64,000 nt of DNA from Pseudoalteromonas piratica (GTDB lineage: Bacteria; Pseudomonadota; Gammaproteobacteria; Enterobacterales; Alteromonadaceae): contig NZ_CP009888.1 of assembly GCF_000788395.1 (NCBI RefSeq), positions 2,996,001 through 3,060,000 of the forward strand. The letters are read 5' to 3'. The position numbers and the translations under genes are program-made. Below, piece by piece: positions 10,845-20,829 of this stretch. The notes under the pieces were generated by a model, which saw only the letters and a list, made by a program, of their open reading frames with translations, made no database searches and was not told the DNA's origin. The stretch's first letter is position 1. Each line of letters begins with the position of its first letter.

Positions 10845-10874
10845 ACTTTCTCATTTGAGAAAGTTAACTATACT
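10845..10874 (+). promoter_or_regulatory. Palindrome and possible promoter upstream of pilA
   Basis: The 388-base gap between nadC and pilA holds no gene. In it a perfect palindrome, ACTTTCTCA and its complement around TT (10845-10864), is followed at 10869-10874 by TATACT, a good -10 hexamer about 82 bases before pilA. The palindrome would lie over the -35 region, so it may bind a regulator. A GG-N11-GC at about 10880 resembles a sigma-54 site but the spacing is one base too long. Function is inferred. Confidence 0.4.
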
Positions 10875-10956
10875 AACAAAGGAATGAGTAATTGCAGACA
10901 TACTGCTGTGCTCACTTTACTAACTTAGCCCCATAAACACTCGTTAGAGGTACATT

Positions 10957-11295
10957 ATGAAAAACATGAAGCAAACAGCCCAAAAGGGTTTCACACTTAT
11001 CGAATTAATGATCGTTGTTGCAATTATCGGTATTCTTGCAGCAGTAGCACTTCCTGCTTATAACGATTACACGGCAGATGCAGCAAACAACGCATGTCAC
11101 GCAGAAGCTACAGCATACACAAAAGCTGCAGCGGTTGATTTATATCAAGGCAACACACCTGATGACTATTCAAATTCAAGATGCGGCGCTTACTCTGCAA
11201 AACCAACAACTACAACATCTACTTTCACTGTAACTGCAGAATCTCCAGGATCTACAACTTACACTTGCTCGATTGAGACTTCAACTTGCTCATAA
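10957..11295 (+). CDS. pilA: Type IVa major pilin-like protein (short)
   Basis: Prepilin of the type IV pilus. Leader of 11 residues ending KG, cleaved before [20 protein letters not shown]; Glu5 of the mature chain is present. The total is only 112 residues, against the usual 130-170, with a Thr/Ser-rich tail. Four cysteines (Cys48, Cys76 and the last two, near 103 and 111) could form the carboxyl-terminal D-loop disulfide. It lies directly upstream of pilB, but a strong terminator after it makes it monocistronic. The gene is most likely the pilus subunit; a minor pilin cannot be excluded. Confidence 0.85.
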   Translation: MKNMKQTAQKGFTLIELMIVVAIIGILAAVALPAYNDYTADAANNACHAEATAYTKAAAVDLYQGNTPDDYSNSRCGAYSAKPTTTTSTFTVTAESPGSTTYTCSIETSTCS

Positions 11296-11306
11296 GCTAA
11301 AGCTTT

Positions 11307-11334
11307 AAAAAAGCTGACTTCGGTCAGCTTTTTT
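11307..11334 (+). terminator. Terminator after pilA
   Basis: Perfect 12-bp stem AAAAAAGCTGAC and complement, TTCG loop, ending in TTTTTTC. It separates the abundant pilin message from pilBCD. Confidence 0.95.
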
Positions 11335-11462
11335 CTTTGCACTAGTCCTATTTTCATATCTTTTTAATAAAACACTAGCCTAGACCCTTTTTAGCTGTAA
11401 TATATATCAAATAGTTAACTCCAATTACCGTCAAAAAATTCGCCTGTAGAAAGATAACATTT

Positions 11463-13151
11463 ATGCAATTAAGTTCACCACTTGTTAGAAAACTCGTTAA
11501 TTTTGGTTATTTGGATCAAAACAAACTTGTATCATTTCAAAACCAAGACACCTCTCTTGCTGAAGCTATTTGCAGTGCAAGCGGTATGACCGCAAATGAA
11601 TTATCAAATAAAGTAGCAAATCTTTTCCAGTCGCCACACCTGTCAATAAAAAATATTGACCTTGCTTTTCTGCCTGATGGAAGAGAACGCAATGAAAAAC
11701 TAATCAAAAAACATCGTGTTTTACCAATCTCCTGTAAAGGAAAGACCCTTTATTTAGCGAGCGCAGACCCTACTAACTTTGACGCATTTGAAGACTACGA
11801 ATTCAATACCGGTCTTCAAACTGAAGTTATTGTCGCGGCCTACGATGAAATCGATGCTGCGATTGATTCATTATTTGAAAAAAGTGATGGTATTGAGCTA
11901 AGTGACGATCAGCTTAGTGAACTCAGTGGCATTAGTGCCGATGTCGATAATAAAGATGAAGAAGATGACGATATAAGCAATAAAGAAGATGATGCACCCA
12001 TTATTGTTTATATTAATAAAATTTTAATGGATGCCATTAAACGTGGTGCATCAGACTTACATTTTGAGCCTTATGAACATGTATACCGTATTCGTTTTCG
12101 TGTAGATGGTGTATTACATGAAGTTGCAAATCCACCAATAGGCTTAGAAAGCCGGATTTCCGCACGTATTAAGGTAATGTCACAGCTAGATCTTGCAGAA
12201 AAGCGAAAACCTCAAGATGGTCGAATTAAACTAAAGATCACAGCTAAAAAAAGCATCGATTTCCGTGTTTCCACCCTTCCAACGCTGTGGGGTGAGAAAA
12301 TAGTAATGCGTATTTTAGACTCATCGAGTGCCATGCTTGGTATCGATGTTTTAGGGTATGAACCTGAACAGAAAGAGCTTTATTTAAACGCGCTTTCACA
12401 GCCTCAAGGAATGATTTTAGTAACAGGCCCGACTGGTTCAGGTAAAACTGTATCTCTCTACACAGGCCTAAATATCCTTAACAAACCCGAGAGAAATATT
12501 TCAACCGCGGAAGATCCTGTAGAAATCAACTTAGTTGGCATTAACCAAGTACAAATCAACCCAAAAGCAGAAATGACCTTCGCTAATGCACTGCGTGCTT
12601 TCTTACGTCAAGATCCTGATATCGTTATGGTGGGGGAGATTCGAGACCTAGAAACCGCAGAAATCTCCATAAAAGCGGCACAAACAGGTCACTTGGTATT
12701 AAGCACACTTCATACAAACTCTGCACCAGAGACACTTACCCGTTTAATGAATATGGGTGTACCATCGTATAATATAGCAAGCTCAGTTAGTTTAATTATA
12801 GCTCAGCGCCTTGCCCGTCGCCTATGCCCTGCATGTAAAAAGCCAGAACATTTACCGGAGCAAGAATTACTAAAATTAGGGTTTACAGAAGAGCAAATTA
12901 ACTCGATTCAGTTATACAAAGCTGAAGGCTGTGATAAATGCACCGAAGGTTATAAAGGGCGAGTCGGTGTTTATGAAGTGATGCCAATTACACCCAAAAT
13001 TGCCGAAGTGATTATGCAAGGTGGTAACTCTTTAGAAATTGCAACAATCGCAGAACAAGAAGGTATTAATAATTTGAGAAAATCCGGTCTAAAGAAAGCA
13101 GCATCAGGTGTAACGAGTATAACAGAAATCAACCGTGTAACTAGTTATTAA
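11463..13151 (+). CDS. pilB: Type IV pilus assembly ATPase PilB (copy 1)
   Basis: Hexameric cytoplasmic ATPase that drives pilus extension. 562 residues: MshEN-type amino domain (about 35-140), an acidic linker (about 150-178), then the GspE domain with Walker [10 protein letters not shown] at 321-329, Walker [15 protein letters not shown] at 382-395 and a tetracysteine zinc site at Cys455, Cys458, Cys490 and Cys493. It heads pilB-pilC-pilD. A second pilB at 16073 is nearly identical from residue 175 on but differs before that. Confidence 0.95.
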   Translation: MQLSSPLVRKLVNFGYLDQNKLVSFQNQDTSLAEAICSASGMTANELSNKVANLFQSPHLSIKNIDLAFLPDGRERNEKLIKKHRVLPISCKGKTLYLASADPTNFDAFEDYEFNTGLQTEVIVAAYDEIDAAIDSLFEKSDGIELSDDQLSELSGISADVDNKDEEDDDISNKEDDAPIIVYINKILMDAIKRGASDLHFEPYEHVYRIRFRVDGVLHEVANPPIGLESRISARIKVMSQLDLAEKRKPQDGRIKLKITAKKSIDFRVSTLPTLWGEKIVMRILDSSSAMLGIDVLGYEPEQKELYLNALSQPQGMILVTGPTGSGKTVSLYTGLNILNKPERNISTAEDPVEINLVGINQVQINPKAEMTFANALRAFLRQDPDIVMVGEIRDLETAEISIKAAQTGHLVLSTLHTNSAPETLTRLMNMGVPSYNIASSVSLIIAQRLARRLCPACKKPEHLPEQELLKLGFTEEQINSIQLYKAEGCDKCTEGYKGRVGVYEVMPITPKIAEVIMQGGNSLEIATIAEQEGINNLRKSGLKKAASGVTSITEINRVTSY

Positions 13152-13243
13152 TAAGCAATCTAGACCCTAACAACAGATAACGCTAAACTAATAGCTATGT
13201 TTGGCGCTTGAACCATAAACAGGTTCACTTTTAAGGATAAAGT

Positions 13244-14479
13244 ATGGCAAAAAATGAAAATAACAAAGGCCTAACCACATTTTCCTGGGTCGGCGTTAAC
13301 GCTCGGGGTAAACGTATGGAAGGTGAGCTTAACGGTCCAAACATTGCGATTGTTAAGGCTCAGTTACGAAAACAAGGTATTACACCTTCCAAAGTTAAAA
13401 AGAAAGCACAACCTTTATTTGGAATGAATGGTGATAAGCCTATCAAACCCAAAGATATGGCTGTTTTCACTCGCCAATTAGCCACAATGCTATTGGCAGG
13501 TGTATCACTTATTCAAGCGCTGGATATGATAGCCAATGGTTCAGAGAATAAATCATTACAAAAGCTCATAACTAAAATTGCTGATGAAGTTAAAGCGGGT
13601 GATCCCTTAAGCAAAGCCCTCAGAGCAAATCCAAAATATTTTGATGAACTATACTGTGATTTGGTAGAATCCGGTGAACAGTCTGGTGCTTTGGACAGAA
13701 TTTTTGACCGAGTAGCGCTTTATAAAGAAAAGGCTGAAGCACTGAAGTCAAAGATTAAAAAAGCCATGTTTTACCCTGTTGCTGTTTTAACCATTGCGTT
13801 TATAGTAACTGTCATTCTCCTTATCTTTGTTGTACCACAATTTGAACAAGTATTTGCCGGTTTTGGGGCAGAGCTTCCAGCCTTCACTCAGTTTGTTATT
13901 GGCATTTCGGAATTTATGCAAGCCTATTGGTGGATTGTATTTGGTATTATTGGTGCAGGCTTCATGCTGTTTAAGCGCGCCCACCAATCAAGCAAACAAG
14001 TCCGAGACAACACTGATAAAGCTATCCTCAAATTGCCTGTTGTAGGACTAATACTTAATAAAGCTGCTGTTGCCCGTTACGCACGCACTCTTTCAACAAC
14101 CTTTGCCGCTGGTGTCCCCTTGGTAGACGCTTTAGATTCAGCTGCTGGCGCTTCAGGTAATGCAGTTTATCGCGATGCCATTTTAGATATTAAAAATGAA
14201 GTAAGTTCAGGTAATCAAATGAACTTTGCTATGAAGAATTCTGGCATCTTTCCTGATATGGTTGTTCAAATGGTAGCTATTGGTGAAGAGTCTGGTTCAC
14301 TTGACGAAATGCTGGGTAAAGTTGCAAGTATCTACGAATCTGAAGTCGATGATGCTGTAGATGGCTTATCAAGTCTTTTAGAACCGCTTATTATGGCTGT
14401 GTTAGGTGTATTAGTTGGTGGTTTAATTGTTGCTATGTATCTTCCTATCTTCCAGTTAGGTAAGATTGTTGGTGGTTAG
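13244..14479 (+). CDS. pilC: Type IV pilus inner-membrane platform protein PilC
   Basis: Polytopic platform protein that couples PilB/PilT to the pilus. 411 residues with the two repeated T2SSF domains (about 75-198 and 278-400), each starting with FTRQLATML- or YARTLSTTF-like text, and three membrane segments near 175-200, 222-242 and 383-405. The start ATG is preceded by AAGGATAAAGT. Last bases are 6 before pilD, so the two are co-translated. Confidence 0.95.
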   Translation: MAKNENNKGLTTFSWVGVNARGKRMEGELNGPNIAIVKAQLRKQGITPSKVKKKAQPLFGMNGDKPIKPKDMAVFTRQLATMLLAGVSLIQALDMIANGSENKSLQKLITKIADEVKAGDPLSKALRANPKYFDELYCDLVESGEQSGALDRIFDRVALYKEKAEALKSKIKKAMFYPVAVLTIAFIVTVILLIFVVPQFEQVFAGFGAELPAFTQFVIGISEFMQAYWWIVFGIIGAGFMLFKRAHQSSKQVRDNTDKAILKLPVVGLILNKAAVARYARTLSTTFAAGVPLVDALDSAAGASGNAVYRDAILDIKNEVSSGNQMNFAMKNSGIFPDMVVQMVAIGEESGSLDEMLGKVASIYESEVDDAVDGLSSLLEPLIMAVLGVLVGGLIVAMYLPIFQLGKIVGG

Positions 14480-14485
14480 ATTTTC

Positions 14486-15370
14486 ATGAGCAGTATTTTA
14501 GAGACTTTTTCAACAACACCCTGGTTTTATTACCTCACCATATTTTTAGCAAGCATTTGCATTGGTAGCTTTTTAAATGTAGTGATTTACCGCTTACCTA
14601 AAATGATGGAAAACGAATGGAAAGCCGAGTGCAGTTTACTGCTTGCCGACAACTTAAAAACTCCTTATGAGGCAAGCAGTCAAGCATTTAATTTAATTAC
14701 ACCAAGCTCTACCTGCCCGCATTGCAATACTAAAATAAAGCCGTGGTATAACTTACCTGTATTTGGCTGGTTATTTTTACGCGGCAAAGCGGCCTGCTGT
14801 GGCGAAAAAATATCAGTGCGCTACCCTAGTATTGAGCTTTTAACTGGCTTATCAGGTTTAGTGATTGCTTATTATTTTGGTGTAACTGAACAAGCGCTGC
14901 TTTATTTACTACTGACGTATGCCCTAATTACGCTTATCTTCATTGATATAGACCATATGTTACTACCAGACCAAATCACCCTACCGTTACTTTGGTTAGT
15001 ATTATTAGCTTCTGTTATGGGGCTAACGATTGACCCAGCGCAAGCTATTATTGGCGCTGTAACCGGTTATTTAGTGTTTTGGACTGTTTACTGGGTATTT
15101 AAATTACTGACTGGTAAAGAAGGCATGGGCTATGGTGATTTTAAGCTAATGGCGGTATTTGGTGCACTTTTAGGCTGGCAAGCGCTACCTATGATTGTGC
15201 TGATGTCGAGCTTAGTCGGTGCCGTGATAGGTATTACAGTGCTTAGTATTCAAGGTAAAGATAAAGCCACTCCCATTCCATTTGGCCCTTACATTGCCAT
15301 TGCTGGGTGGATATCACTTATCTGGGGTGAATCGATTCAGTCAACCTATTTTAATTTGATTACCCCCTAG
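14486..15370 (+). CDS. pilD: Prepilin leader peptidase / N-methyltransferase PilD
   Basis: Bifunctional aspartyl peptidase that cleaves and N-methylates prepilins in the inner membrane. 294 residues. Both catalytic aspartates are seen, in DIDHMLLPD and GYGDFKLMA. The amino-terminal cytoplasmic domain normally holds two CxxC pairs; the first is intact (CPHC), the second reads AACCGEK, so the first Cys of the pair seems replaced and an adjacent Cys is present instead. Followed after one base by coaE. Confidence 0.94.
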   Translation: MSSILETFSTTPWFYYLTIFLASICIGSFLNVVIYRLPKMMENEWKAECSLLLADNLKTPYEASSQAFNLITPSSTCPHCNTKIKPWYNLPVFGWLFLRGKAACCGEKISVRYPSIELLTGLSGLVIAYYFGVTEQALLYLLLTYALITLIFIDIDHMLLPDQITLPLLWLVLLASVMGLTIDPAQAIIGAVTGYLVFWTVYWVFKLLTGKEGMGYGDFKLMAVFGALLGWQALPMIVLMSSLVGAVIGITVLSIQGKDKATPIPFGPYIAIAGWISLIWGESIQSTYFNLITP

Positions 15371-15371
15371 T

Positions 15372-15962
15372 ATGAGCGCGCTAATTTTAGGGCTTACCGG
15401 TGGCATTGCTTCTGGTAAGTCCACCGTATCAGGCTTCTTTCAACAATTAGGAATAACCATTGTGGATGCCGATTTAATTGCGCGCGAAGTTGTCTCGCCA
15501 AACTCTCCTGCACTGATTGAAATTACAAACCAATTTGGTGATGACATTTTATTACCATCAGGCGAACTAAATCGAGCGCAGCTGCGTCACATTATTTTTC
15601 AAGATACAAAAGCAAAAACCTGGTTAAACGCCCTATTACATCCTCTAATCCGCCAAGAGCTCGTAGCGCAGTTAAATTCAGCAAAAGGTCCTTACGTAGT
15701 GTTAGATGCGCCGCTATTATTTGAAAATGGCTTAGAAAAATTGTGCGCTAAAACAGTGGTGGTTGATATTCCCAAAGAAATGCAAATTTCACGGGCAACA
15801 AAACGAGACAAGGTGACGCAAGAGCAAATTAGAAACATTATAGAAGCACAAATGCCTAGAGAAGAAAAACTCGCAAAAGCTGACATTATAATTGATAACA
15901 GTAAATCAATCGAAAACACACAAAGCCAAGTAAACTCAATTCATCTAAGTTTTAAAAACTAA
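15372..15962 (+). CDS. coaE: Dephospho-CoA kinase
   Basis: Last step of CoA synthesis: phosphorylates the 3'-hydroxyl of dephospho-CoA. 196 residues with the P-loop GGIASGKST at the amino end, DADLIAREV and the lid region RATKRDKVTQEQIRNI. It starts one base after pilD. In most relatives it is followed by zapD and yacG; here a second pilB follows instead. Confidence 0.95.
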   Translation: MSALILGLTGGIASGKSTVSGFFQQLGITIVDADLIAREVVSPNSPALIEITNQFGDDILLPSGELNRAQLRHIIFQDTKAKTWLNALLHPLIRQELVAQLNSAKGPYVVLDAPLLFENGLEKLCAKTVVVDIPKEMQISRATKRDKVTQEQIRNIIEAQMPREEKLAKADIIIDNSKSIENTQSQVNSIHLSFKN

Positions 15963-16072
15963 TATCTAGCTCTGGCTCTTCAAATAATCTTCCAAGCATA
16001 AATTTACAGGACTAAAGTTCAAGTCAATTAGCAAAACTTGCAATCCCCGCATTCTAAGTAACACTTAACTAT

Positions 16073-17776
16073 ATGAAAAATTGGGGGCTAACTATGAATG
16101 TAAACTCTCCGCTTATTCGAAAGTGTGTTTCTCTTGGTTTTATTCCAAGCGATAAAATATCAACATCTGCAACAGCCAATAGCCACACCAGTGAGTTTAT
16201 TCTTAATAACAGTAAGCTTTCCTCAAAAGAGTTAGCTAAATACTGCTCAGCTTGGTTTAACCTGCCAAGCCTTGATTTATCAAAAGTCGATCCAAGTAAT
16301 GTGCCCCTTGATAATATCAGCGAAGAGTTGGTTAAAAAGCATCATCTTATCCCGCTTTGTAAACGCGGCCGCACGCTCTTTTTAGCCACCTCTGATCCCA
16401 CCGATTTTGATGCCTTTGAAGACTTTGAATTTAATACTGGCCTGCAAACCGAAGCCATAGTGGTTGATTACACCTCACTTGAGCAATTTATAGAGTCAAT
16501 ATTTAGTAAAACCGATGACCTAGCCCTTTCTGATGAGGAGTTTGAACAGTTTGGTGATATTGAAGTAAGCGATACCGAAGCAAACCTATCTGAGGATGCT
16601 GCGCCAGACAAAGATGATGCGCCAATTATTGTTTATATCAATAAAATCCTAATGGATGCAATTCGCAAAGGCGCATCCGATTTACATTTTGAACCTTATG
16701 AAAAATCTTATCGCATTCGCTTTCGTATAGACGGTATTTTGCATGAAGTAGCATCCCCGCCACAAATGCTCTCGTCGCGTATATCAGCCCGTGTAAAGGT
16801 AATGTCACGACTCGATATTGCCGAAAAACGTAAACCTCAAGATGGCCGCATTAAACTCAAAATAACCGCCAAAAAAAGTATCGATTTTCGTGTATCAACC
16901 TTGCCGACTCTTTGGGGCGAGAAGATTGTAATGCGTATATTAGATTCTAGTAGCGCCATGTTAGGCATTGATGTATTAGGCTATGAAGTAGAACAAAAAG
17001 CCATGTACATGGATGCTCTGTCACAACCTCAGGGCATGATTTTAGTTACCGGCCCAACAGGTTCAGGTAAAACAGTATCACTTTACACGGGTTTAAATAT
17101 TTTAAACAAACCCGAAGTGAATATATCCACAGCAGAGGATCCCGTCGAAATAAACTTAGTAGGTGTAAACCAAGTACAGATCAACCCCAAAGCTGATATG
17201 ACATTTGCCAATGCACTGCGTGCATTTTTACGTCAAGATCCTGATATTGTTATGGTTGGTGAGATCCGTGACTTAGAAACCGCCGAAATTGCCATAAAAG
17301 CTGCTCAAACCGGTCACTTAGTGCTAAGTACACTTCACACTAACTCAGCACCAGAAACACTTACACGTCTACTTAATATGGGAGTTCCAGCATACAATGT
17401 TGCAAGTTCAATCAGTCTTATCATAGCGCAAAGACTAGCGCGTCGGCTTTGCAATAATTGTAAAACACCAGAACAGTTACCCGTGGAAGAGTTAAAGTCA
17501 CAAGGTTTTTCTGAACAGCAAATTGCTTCTATAACCCTATATAAAGCTGTTGGCTGTGAGCACTGCACTGAAGGTTATAAAGGCCGTGTTGGTATCTATG
17601 AAGTAATGAAAATTACGCCCCAGATTTCACAAATTATTATGTCCGGAGGCAACTCTCTTGATATTGCAAAAGCATCACTTGAAAGTGGTTTTAACAATTT
17701 AAGATTGTCTGGCTTAGAAAAAGCAGCAAAAGGGGTCACGAGCCTAGCTGAAATCAATCGAGTGACTAGTTATTAA
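16073..17776 (+). CDS. Type IV pilus assembly ATPase PilB paralogue (copy 2)
   Basis: A second PilB-type ATPase, 567 residues, or 560 if the ATG at 16094 ([10 protein letters not shown]) is used, which aligns with the first residues of copy 1 and is the likelier start. From about residue 185 it is nearly identical to copy 1, with the same Walker A, Walker B and four zinc cysteines (CNNCK, CEHC). The amino domain and acidic linker have diverged clearly, so it may bind a different regulator or pilus machine. It sits between coaE and yacG, without its own pilC. Confidence 0.9.
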   Translation: MKNWGLTMNVNSPLIRKCVSLGFIPSDKISTSATANSHTSEFILNNSKLSSKELAKYCSAWFNLPSLDLSKVDPSNVPLDNISEELVKKHHLIPLCKRGRTLFLATSDPTDFDAFEDFEFNTGLQTEAIVVDYTSLEQFIESIFSKTDDLALSDEEFEQFGDIEVSDTEANLSEDAAPDKDDAPIIVYINKILMDAIRKGASDLHFEPYEKSYRIRFRIDGILHEVASPPQMLSSRISARVKVMSRLDIAEKRKPQDGRIKLKITAKKSIDFRVSTLPTLWGEKIVMRILDSSSAMLGIDVLGYEVEQKAMYMDALSQPQGMILVTGPTGSGKTVSLYTGLNILNKPEVNISTAEDPVEINLVGVNQVQINPKADMTFANALRAFLRQDPDIVMVGEIRDLETAEIAIKAAQTGHLVLSTLHTNSAPETLTRLLNMGVPAYNVASSISLIIAQRLARRLCNNCKTPEQLPVEELKSQGFSEQQIASITLYKAVGCEHCTEGYKGRVGIYEVMKITPQISQIIMSGGNSLDIAKASLESGFNNLRLSGLEKAAKGVTSLAEINRVTSY

Positions 17777-17859
17777 TCATCTTTAGTTTGGGTCGATGCC
17801 TTTACTATGAATACGTAATTATCTACCATTCGGCTATTATTGAACAATGGAATTAACTC

Positions 17860-18093
17860 GTGCCTACATCTGTAAACTGCCCTACTTGTAAGAAAGAAGT
17901 TATTTGGCAAGCTTCGTCTGAATTTCGCCCTTTTTGCTCAAAGCGCTGCCAACTTATTGATTTAGGTGAATGGTCTGAGGAAAATCACACAATTTCAACA
18001 CCATTAACACCAGAGCAAACATTAACCCCCGATACCATCGAAGATATAGAAGCATTGCTCGCCGCTAATCAAGAAGGTTTTTTCAAAGAATGA
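17860..18093 (+). CDS. yacG: DNA gyrase inhibitor YacG
   Basis: Small zinc protein that binds GyrB and inhibits gyrase. 77 residues with the Cys4 zinc site CPTC (Cys7, Cys10) and CSKRC (Cys26, Cys30), followed by the conserved LIDLGEW. It starts with GTG. Normally the last gene of coaE-zapD-yacG; zapD is not present between 15963 and 17859. Confidence 0.92.
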   Translation: MPTSVNCPTCKKEVIWQASSEFRPFCSKRCQLIDLGEWSEENHTISTPLTPEQTLTPDTIEDIEALLAANQEGFFKE

Positions 18094-18113
18094 CCTCTAT
18101 TTTATAAAAGATT

Positions 18114-18140
18114 AGAGTGCAAAATGAGTAGTTGCACTCT
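18114..18140. terminator. Bidirectional hairpin between yacG and cpxP-like gene
   Basis: Perfect 9-bp inverted repeat AGAGTGCAA / TTGCACTCT with a 9-base loop, between two convergent genes; a short T-rich stretch follows on the plus strand. Confidence 0.7.
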
Positions 18141-18152
18141 ATTTCTATTGCG

Positions 18153-18602
18153 CTACTTTTCGCGCTTTTTAGCCATTTTGGCTTTACGTTTTTTCATCAT
18201 CGATTCGATTTTTTCCTGTTGTTCCAGTGTTAGGGTATTCCACACCGCATTTTTGTTTTTTGCTTTCAAAACAGCTAATTCTAAGCGCTCATTCTGACCT
18301 GCCAAAAATGCCTGGCGAAATGCAACTTCATCAAAAACTTCTGCCTGTACAATTGTTTTTACTTCATTGCGTTTTGTCGATTTGGTGTTTTTAAACAACT
18401 CAATGGCTGCTTTTTCTGATTCAGCAATACTTTTAATTTTCGCTTGCTGAGTAACTGTTAAATCCAACTTTTCTGCCGCGCGTTCCGATAAAAGCATTCG
18501 GTACATATTCACTCCTGATTTATGCCCTTTAGCTAGCACAGCAGTGCTTGAAAATACGGCAACAGCAATGACAATAGATGAGATTAATAGCTTTACGTTC
18601 AT
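18153..18602 (-). CDS. Spy/CpxP-like periplasmic protein
   Basis: 149 residues with a signal peptide (MNVKLLISSIVIAVAVFSSTAVLA), then a helical, Lys-rich mature chain carrying two LTxxQ-type motifs (LDLTVTQQAKI and NTLTLEQQEKI), the mark of the Spy/CpxP periplasmic chaperone family. It is divergent from cpxR with a CpxR-type box in the gap, so I infer it is the CpxP-like feedback inhibitor of CpxA and is induced by CpxR. Sequence similarity to E. coli CpxP is low. Confidence 0.8.
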   Translation of the reverse strand: MNVKLLISSIVIAVAVFSSTAVLAKGHKSGVNMYRMLLSERAAEKLDLTVTQQAKIKSIAESEKAAIELFKNTKSTKRNEVKTIVQAEVFDEVAFRQAFLAGQNERLELAVLKAKNKNAVWNTLTLEQQEKIESMMKKRKAKMAKKREK

Positions 18603-18677
18603 AACATTTCTCCAGTTAGGTCTCTTTTGGTGTTATGGTTACTTTAACAGGCGTAATGAAAAGCAACGCAAAGCAAT

Positions 18678-18693
18678 GTAAAGGTTATGTAAA
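18678..18693. promoter_or_regulatory. CpxR binding box
   Basis: Two direct GTAAA copies separated by 6 bases (GGTTAT), inside the published CpxR consensus GTAAA-N4 to 8-GTAAA. It lies in the 155-base gap between the divergent cpxP-like gene and cpxR and could control both. Confidence 0.75.
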
Positions 18694-18757
18694 TTGCTTT
18701 TGGCCATACTTAAAAGCACTTAAAATGCTATTAAAAGCAGTTTAATTAGGGTTTCGC

Positions 18758-19441
18758 ATGAATATTCTTTTAATCGATGACGATACAGAACTAGTAGAAT
18801 TACTTACTGAATACCTTTCATCACATGGCTTTTCAATAACTGCCTTGCACAGAGGTGATACAGGCTTAGCTGAGGCTAAATCGCATGATTATGATGTTAT
18901 TCTACTCGATGTAATGTTGCCTGGTATTGATGGTTTTGAAGTATTAAAACAATTACGTCAAAGCAAATTAACTCCTGTCATTATGTTGACTGCAAAAGGT
19001 GAAGATTTTGACCGAATTTTTGGTCTTGAGCTTGGTGCTGACGACTATTTACCTAAGCCTTTCAATCATAGAGAGCTTTTAGCTCGTGTTAAAGCTATTA
19101 CGCGTCGCATCGAAAATATTCAACAGCTACAAACAAATAATACATTTGAAGAAAATGGTATACGTCTCGCACCTCATACCCGTGAAGCATTTGCTGCCGA
19201 GCAAAAGATAGAACTTACCGGTACCGAATTCGAAATACTATTTTTATTGCTTAAAAACCAAGGGGAAATAGTCAGTAAAGAAACTATCAGTGAGCAAGTA
19301 CTTGGCAGAAAACTCGCTGCTTTTGACCGTTCCATTGACATGCATGTCAGCAATATTAGAAAAAAGATCGCAGAACACATAGAACAAGAAAAAATTAAAA
19401 CGGTACGTGGCGCTGGCTATATTTTACTTGGCGGTGTTTGA
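18758..19441 (+). CDS. cpxR: Envelope stress response regulator CpxR
   Basis: OmpR-family regulator, 227 residues. Receiver domain 1-115 with acidic pocket IDDD, phosphorylation Asp in VILLDVMLPG (about residue 51) and the switch Lys in YLPKPFNHREL; winged-helix DNA-binding domain about 130-225 ending in TVRGAGYIL. The stop overlaps the cpxA start as TGATG, so translation is coupled. Box upstream suggests autoregulation. Confidence 0.93.
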   Translation: MNILLIDDDTELVELLTEYLSSHGFSITALHRGDTGLAEAKSHDYDVILLDVMLPGIDGFEVLKQLRQSKLTPVIMLTAKGEDFDRIFGLELGADDYLPKPFNHRELLARVKAITRRIENIQQLQTNNTFEENGIRLAPHTREAFAAEQKIELTGTEFEILFLLLKNQGEIVSKETISEQVLGRKLAAFDRSIDMHVSNIRKKIAEHIEQEKIKTVRGAGYILLGGV

Positions 19442-20829
19442 TGCTGAAGTTATTCAATCCAAGAAACTACCTCTTTTTTAAAATTTTTGGTTGGTTTTGG
19501 CTCACCATATTATGTACTTTTGCTGTGCTTTTCTTATTTAGTCAACTTACTGAAAACAGTGTTGAAAGCCGCAATCTTCGTGGTCCCAAATTAGAAAATT
19601 TAAAGCGCTTAGCAATGGGTTTAGAAAGAGCACATTTAAAAAAAGAAGAGAAAACACTAGCGCAATTAGCTGGCCATCCGCGTATTTCACGTCATCGCCT
19701 ACTTTATTTTACTTTGCCTGAAAGTAATACCGCTTTTTTTAATCAACCAATTAAAACGCAACCGGATGTTGGATTATTGGCTTTCACTCAACAACTAACA
19801 CCGCAAATAATCACTACAGCAGAGTACCGTGCATTAGGTCCGGTAACAATTAACTATCAAGATCAAGTTTACCTAATGTATGAAATTGAGCCCTGGCGCT
19901 CTCCCCCTTTAGGCATTCGTATTATGCTCATGCCACTATGGTTAAAAATCTTGGTTATGATTGGCGCAACCTTATTACTCAGCTTACTGTTCAGCCGTGT
20001 ATTAATTAACCCAATAAATGCATTAAAGCGAGCGACTTCCCAGCTTGCCAGTGGTCAACTCGATACTCGCGTAGCTGTAAGCTCTGAGTCAGGCGACGAA
20101 CTCACAACACTGGCGAAAGACTTTAATTTAATGGCGCAACGCTTAGAGCTCTTAGTAAGCAGCCAAAAACGGCTAATGGCGGATATTTCTCACGAGTTAC
20201 GTTCTCCATTAACCCGCTTGCAAATGGCAACTGGACTTGCTCAATTAAAGCAATCAAGCGAACAGGCCAGTTACCTTTCACGCATTGAGAAAGAAGCGAA
20301 TAACTTGGAAAAAATGATCTCTGATGTGTTAAAACTTTCGCGCTTAGAAGCTAATAATCAATACATTGAAAAAGAACAACAATCTCTCCAAAGCATATTA
20401 CAGCAAGTACTCAAAGACGCGGAATTTGAGGCTGAACAACAGCACAAAGTACTTAAGGTTATTGGCACAAGTAAGAAACACCTACAACTTGACGCAGCTT
20501 TAATTGCAAGTGCTTTTGAAAACATACTCAGAAATGCCATAAAATACAGTAAATCAGCCATTCAGTGTGAGATAACTGATCAGCCAAATATGGTTATTAT
20601 TAATATTTGTGATGATGGCGAGGGCGTTAGTGAAGCAGACCTACCGTTTTTATTGGAACCTTTTTACCGCGCTTCACAATCTCGAGAAAGACAAAGCGGT
20701 GGTGCAGGTCTTGGCCTTGCAATTGCCAAACAAGCAATTGAATTACACCAAGGCACTATTTCATTAAAAAATAAGCAAAACTCAGGATTAAATGTAACCA
20801 TTTCACTTAAAGATGACGAAACAACATAA
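19441..20829 (+). CDS. cpxA: Envelope stress sensor histidine kinase CpxA
   Basis: Inner-membrane sensor kinase, 462 residues from the ATG at 19441. Amino-terminal membrane segment (about 12-35), periplasmic sensor region (about 36-160), second membrane segment near 165-185, HAMP (about 186-238), H-box DISHELRSPLTRLQ, and an HATPase domain with N-, G1- and G2-type motifs (NAIKYS, DDGEGV, GGAGLGLAI). The TTG three bases earlier is possible but the ATG overlaps the cpxR stop. Its 3' end overlaps the next gene by 17 bases. Confidence 0.92.
   Translation: MLKLFNPRNYLFFKIFGWFWLTILCTFAVLFLFSQLTENSVESRNLRGPKLENLKRLAMGLERAHLKKEEKTLAQLAGHPRISRHRLLYFTLPESNTAFFNQPIKTQPDVGLLAFTQQLTPQIITTAEYRALGPVTINYQDQVYLMYEIEPWRSPPLGIRIMLMPLWLKILVMIGATLLLSLLFSRVLINPINALKRATSQLASGQLDTRVAVSSESGDELTTLAKDFNLMAQRLELLVSSQKRLMADISHELRSPLTRLQMATGLAQLKQSSEQASYLSRIEKEANNLEKMISDVLKLSRLEANNQYIEKEQQSLQSILQQVLKDAEFEAEQQHKVLKVIGTSKKHLQLDAALIASAFENILRNAIKYSKSAIQCEITDQPNMVIINICDDGEGVSEADLPFLLEPFYRASQSRERQSGGAGLGLAIAKQAIELHQGTISLKNKQNSGLNVTISLKDDETT

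Noticed and set aside
10875..10900. Sigma-54 promoter before pilA
   Set aside because: GG and GC are 11 bases apart, not 10, and the flanking bases do not fit.
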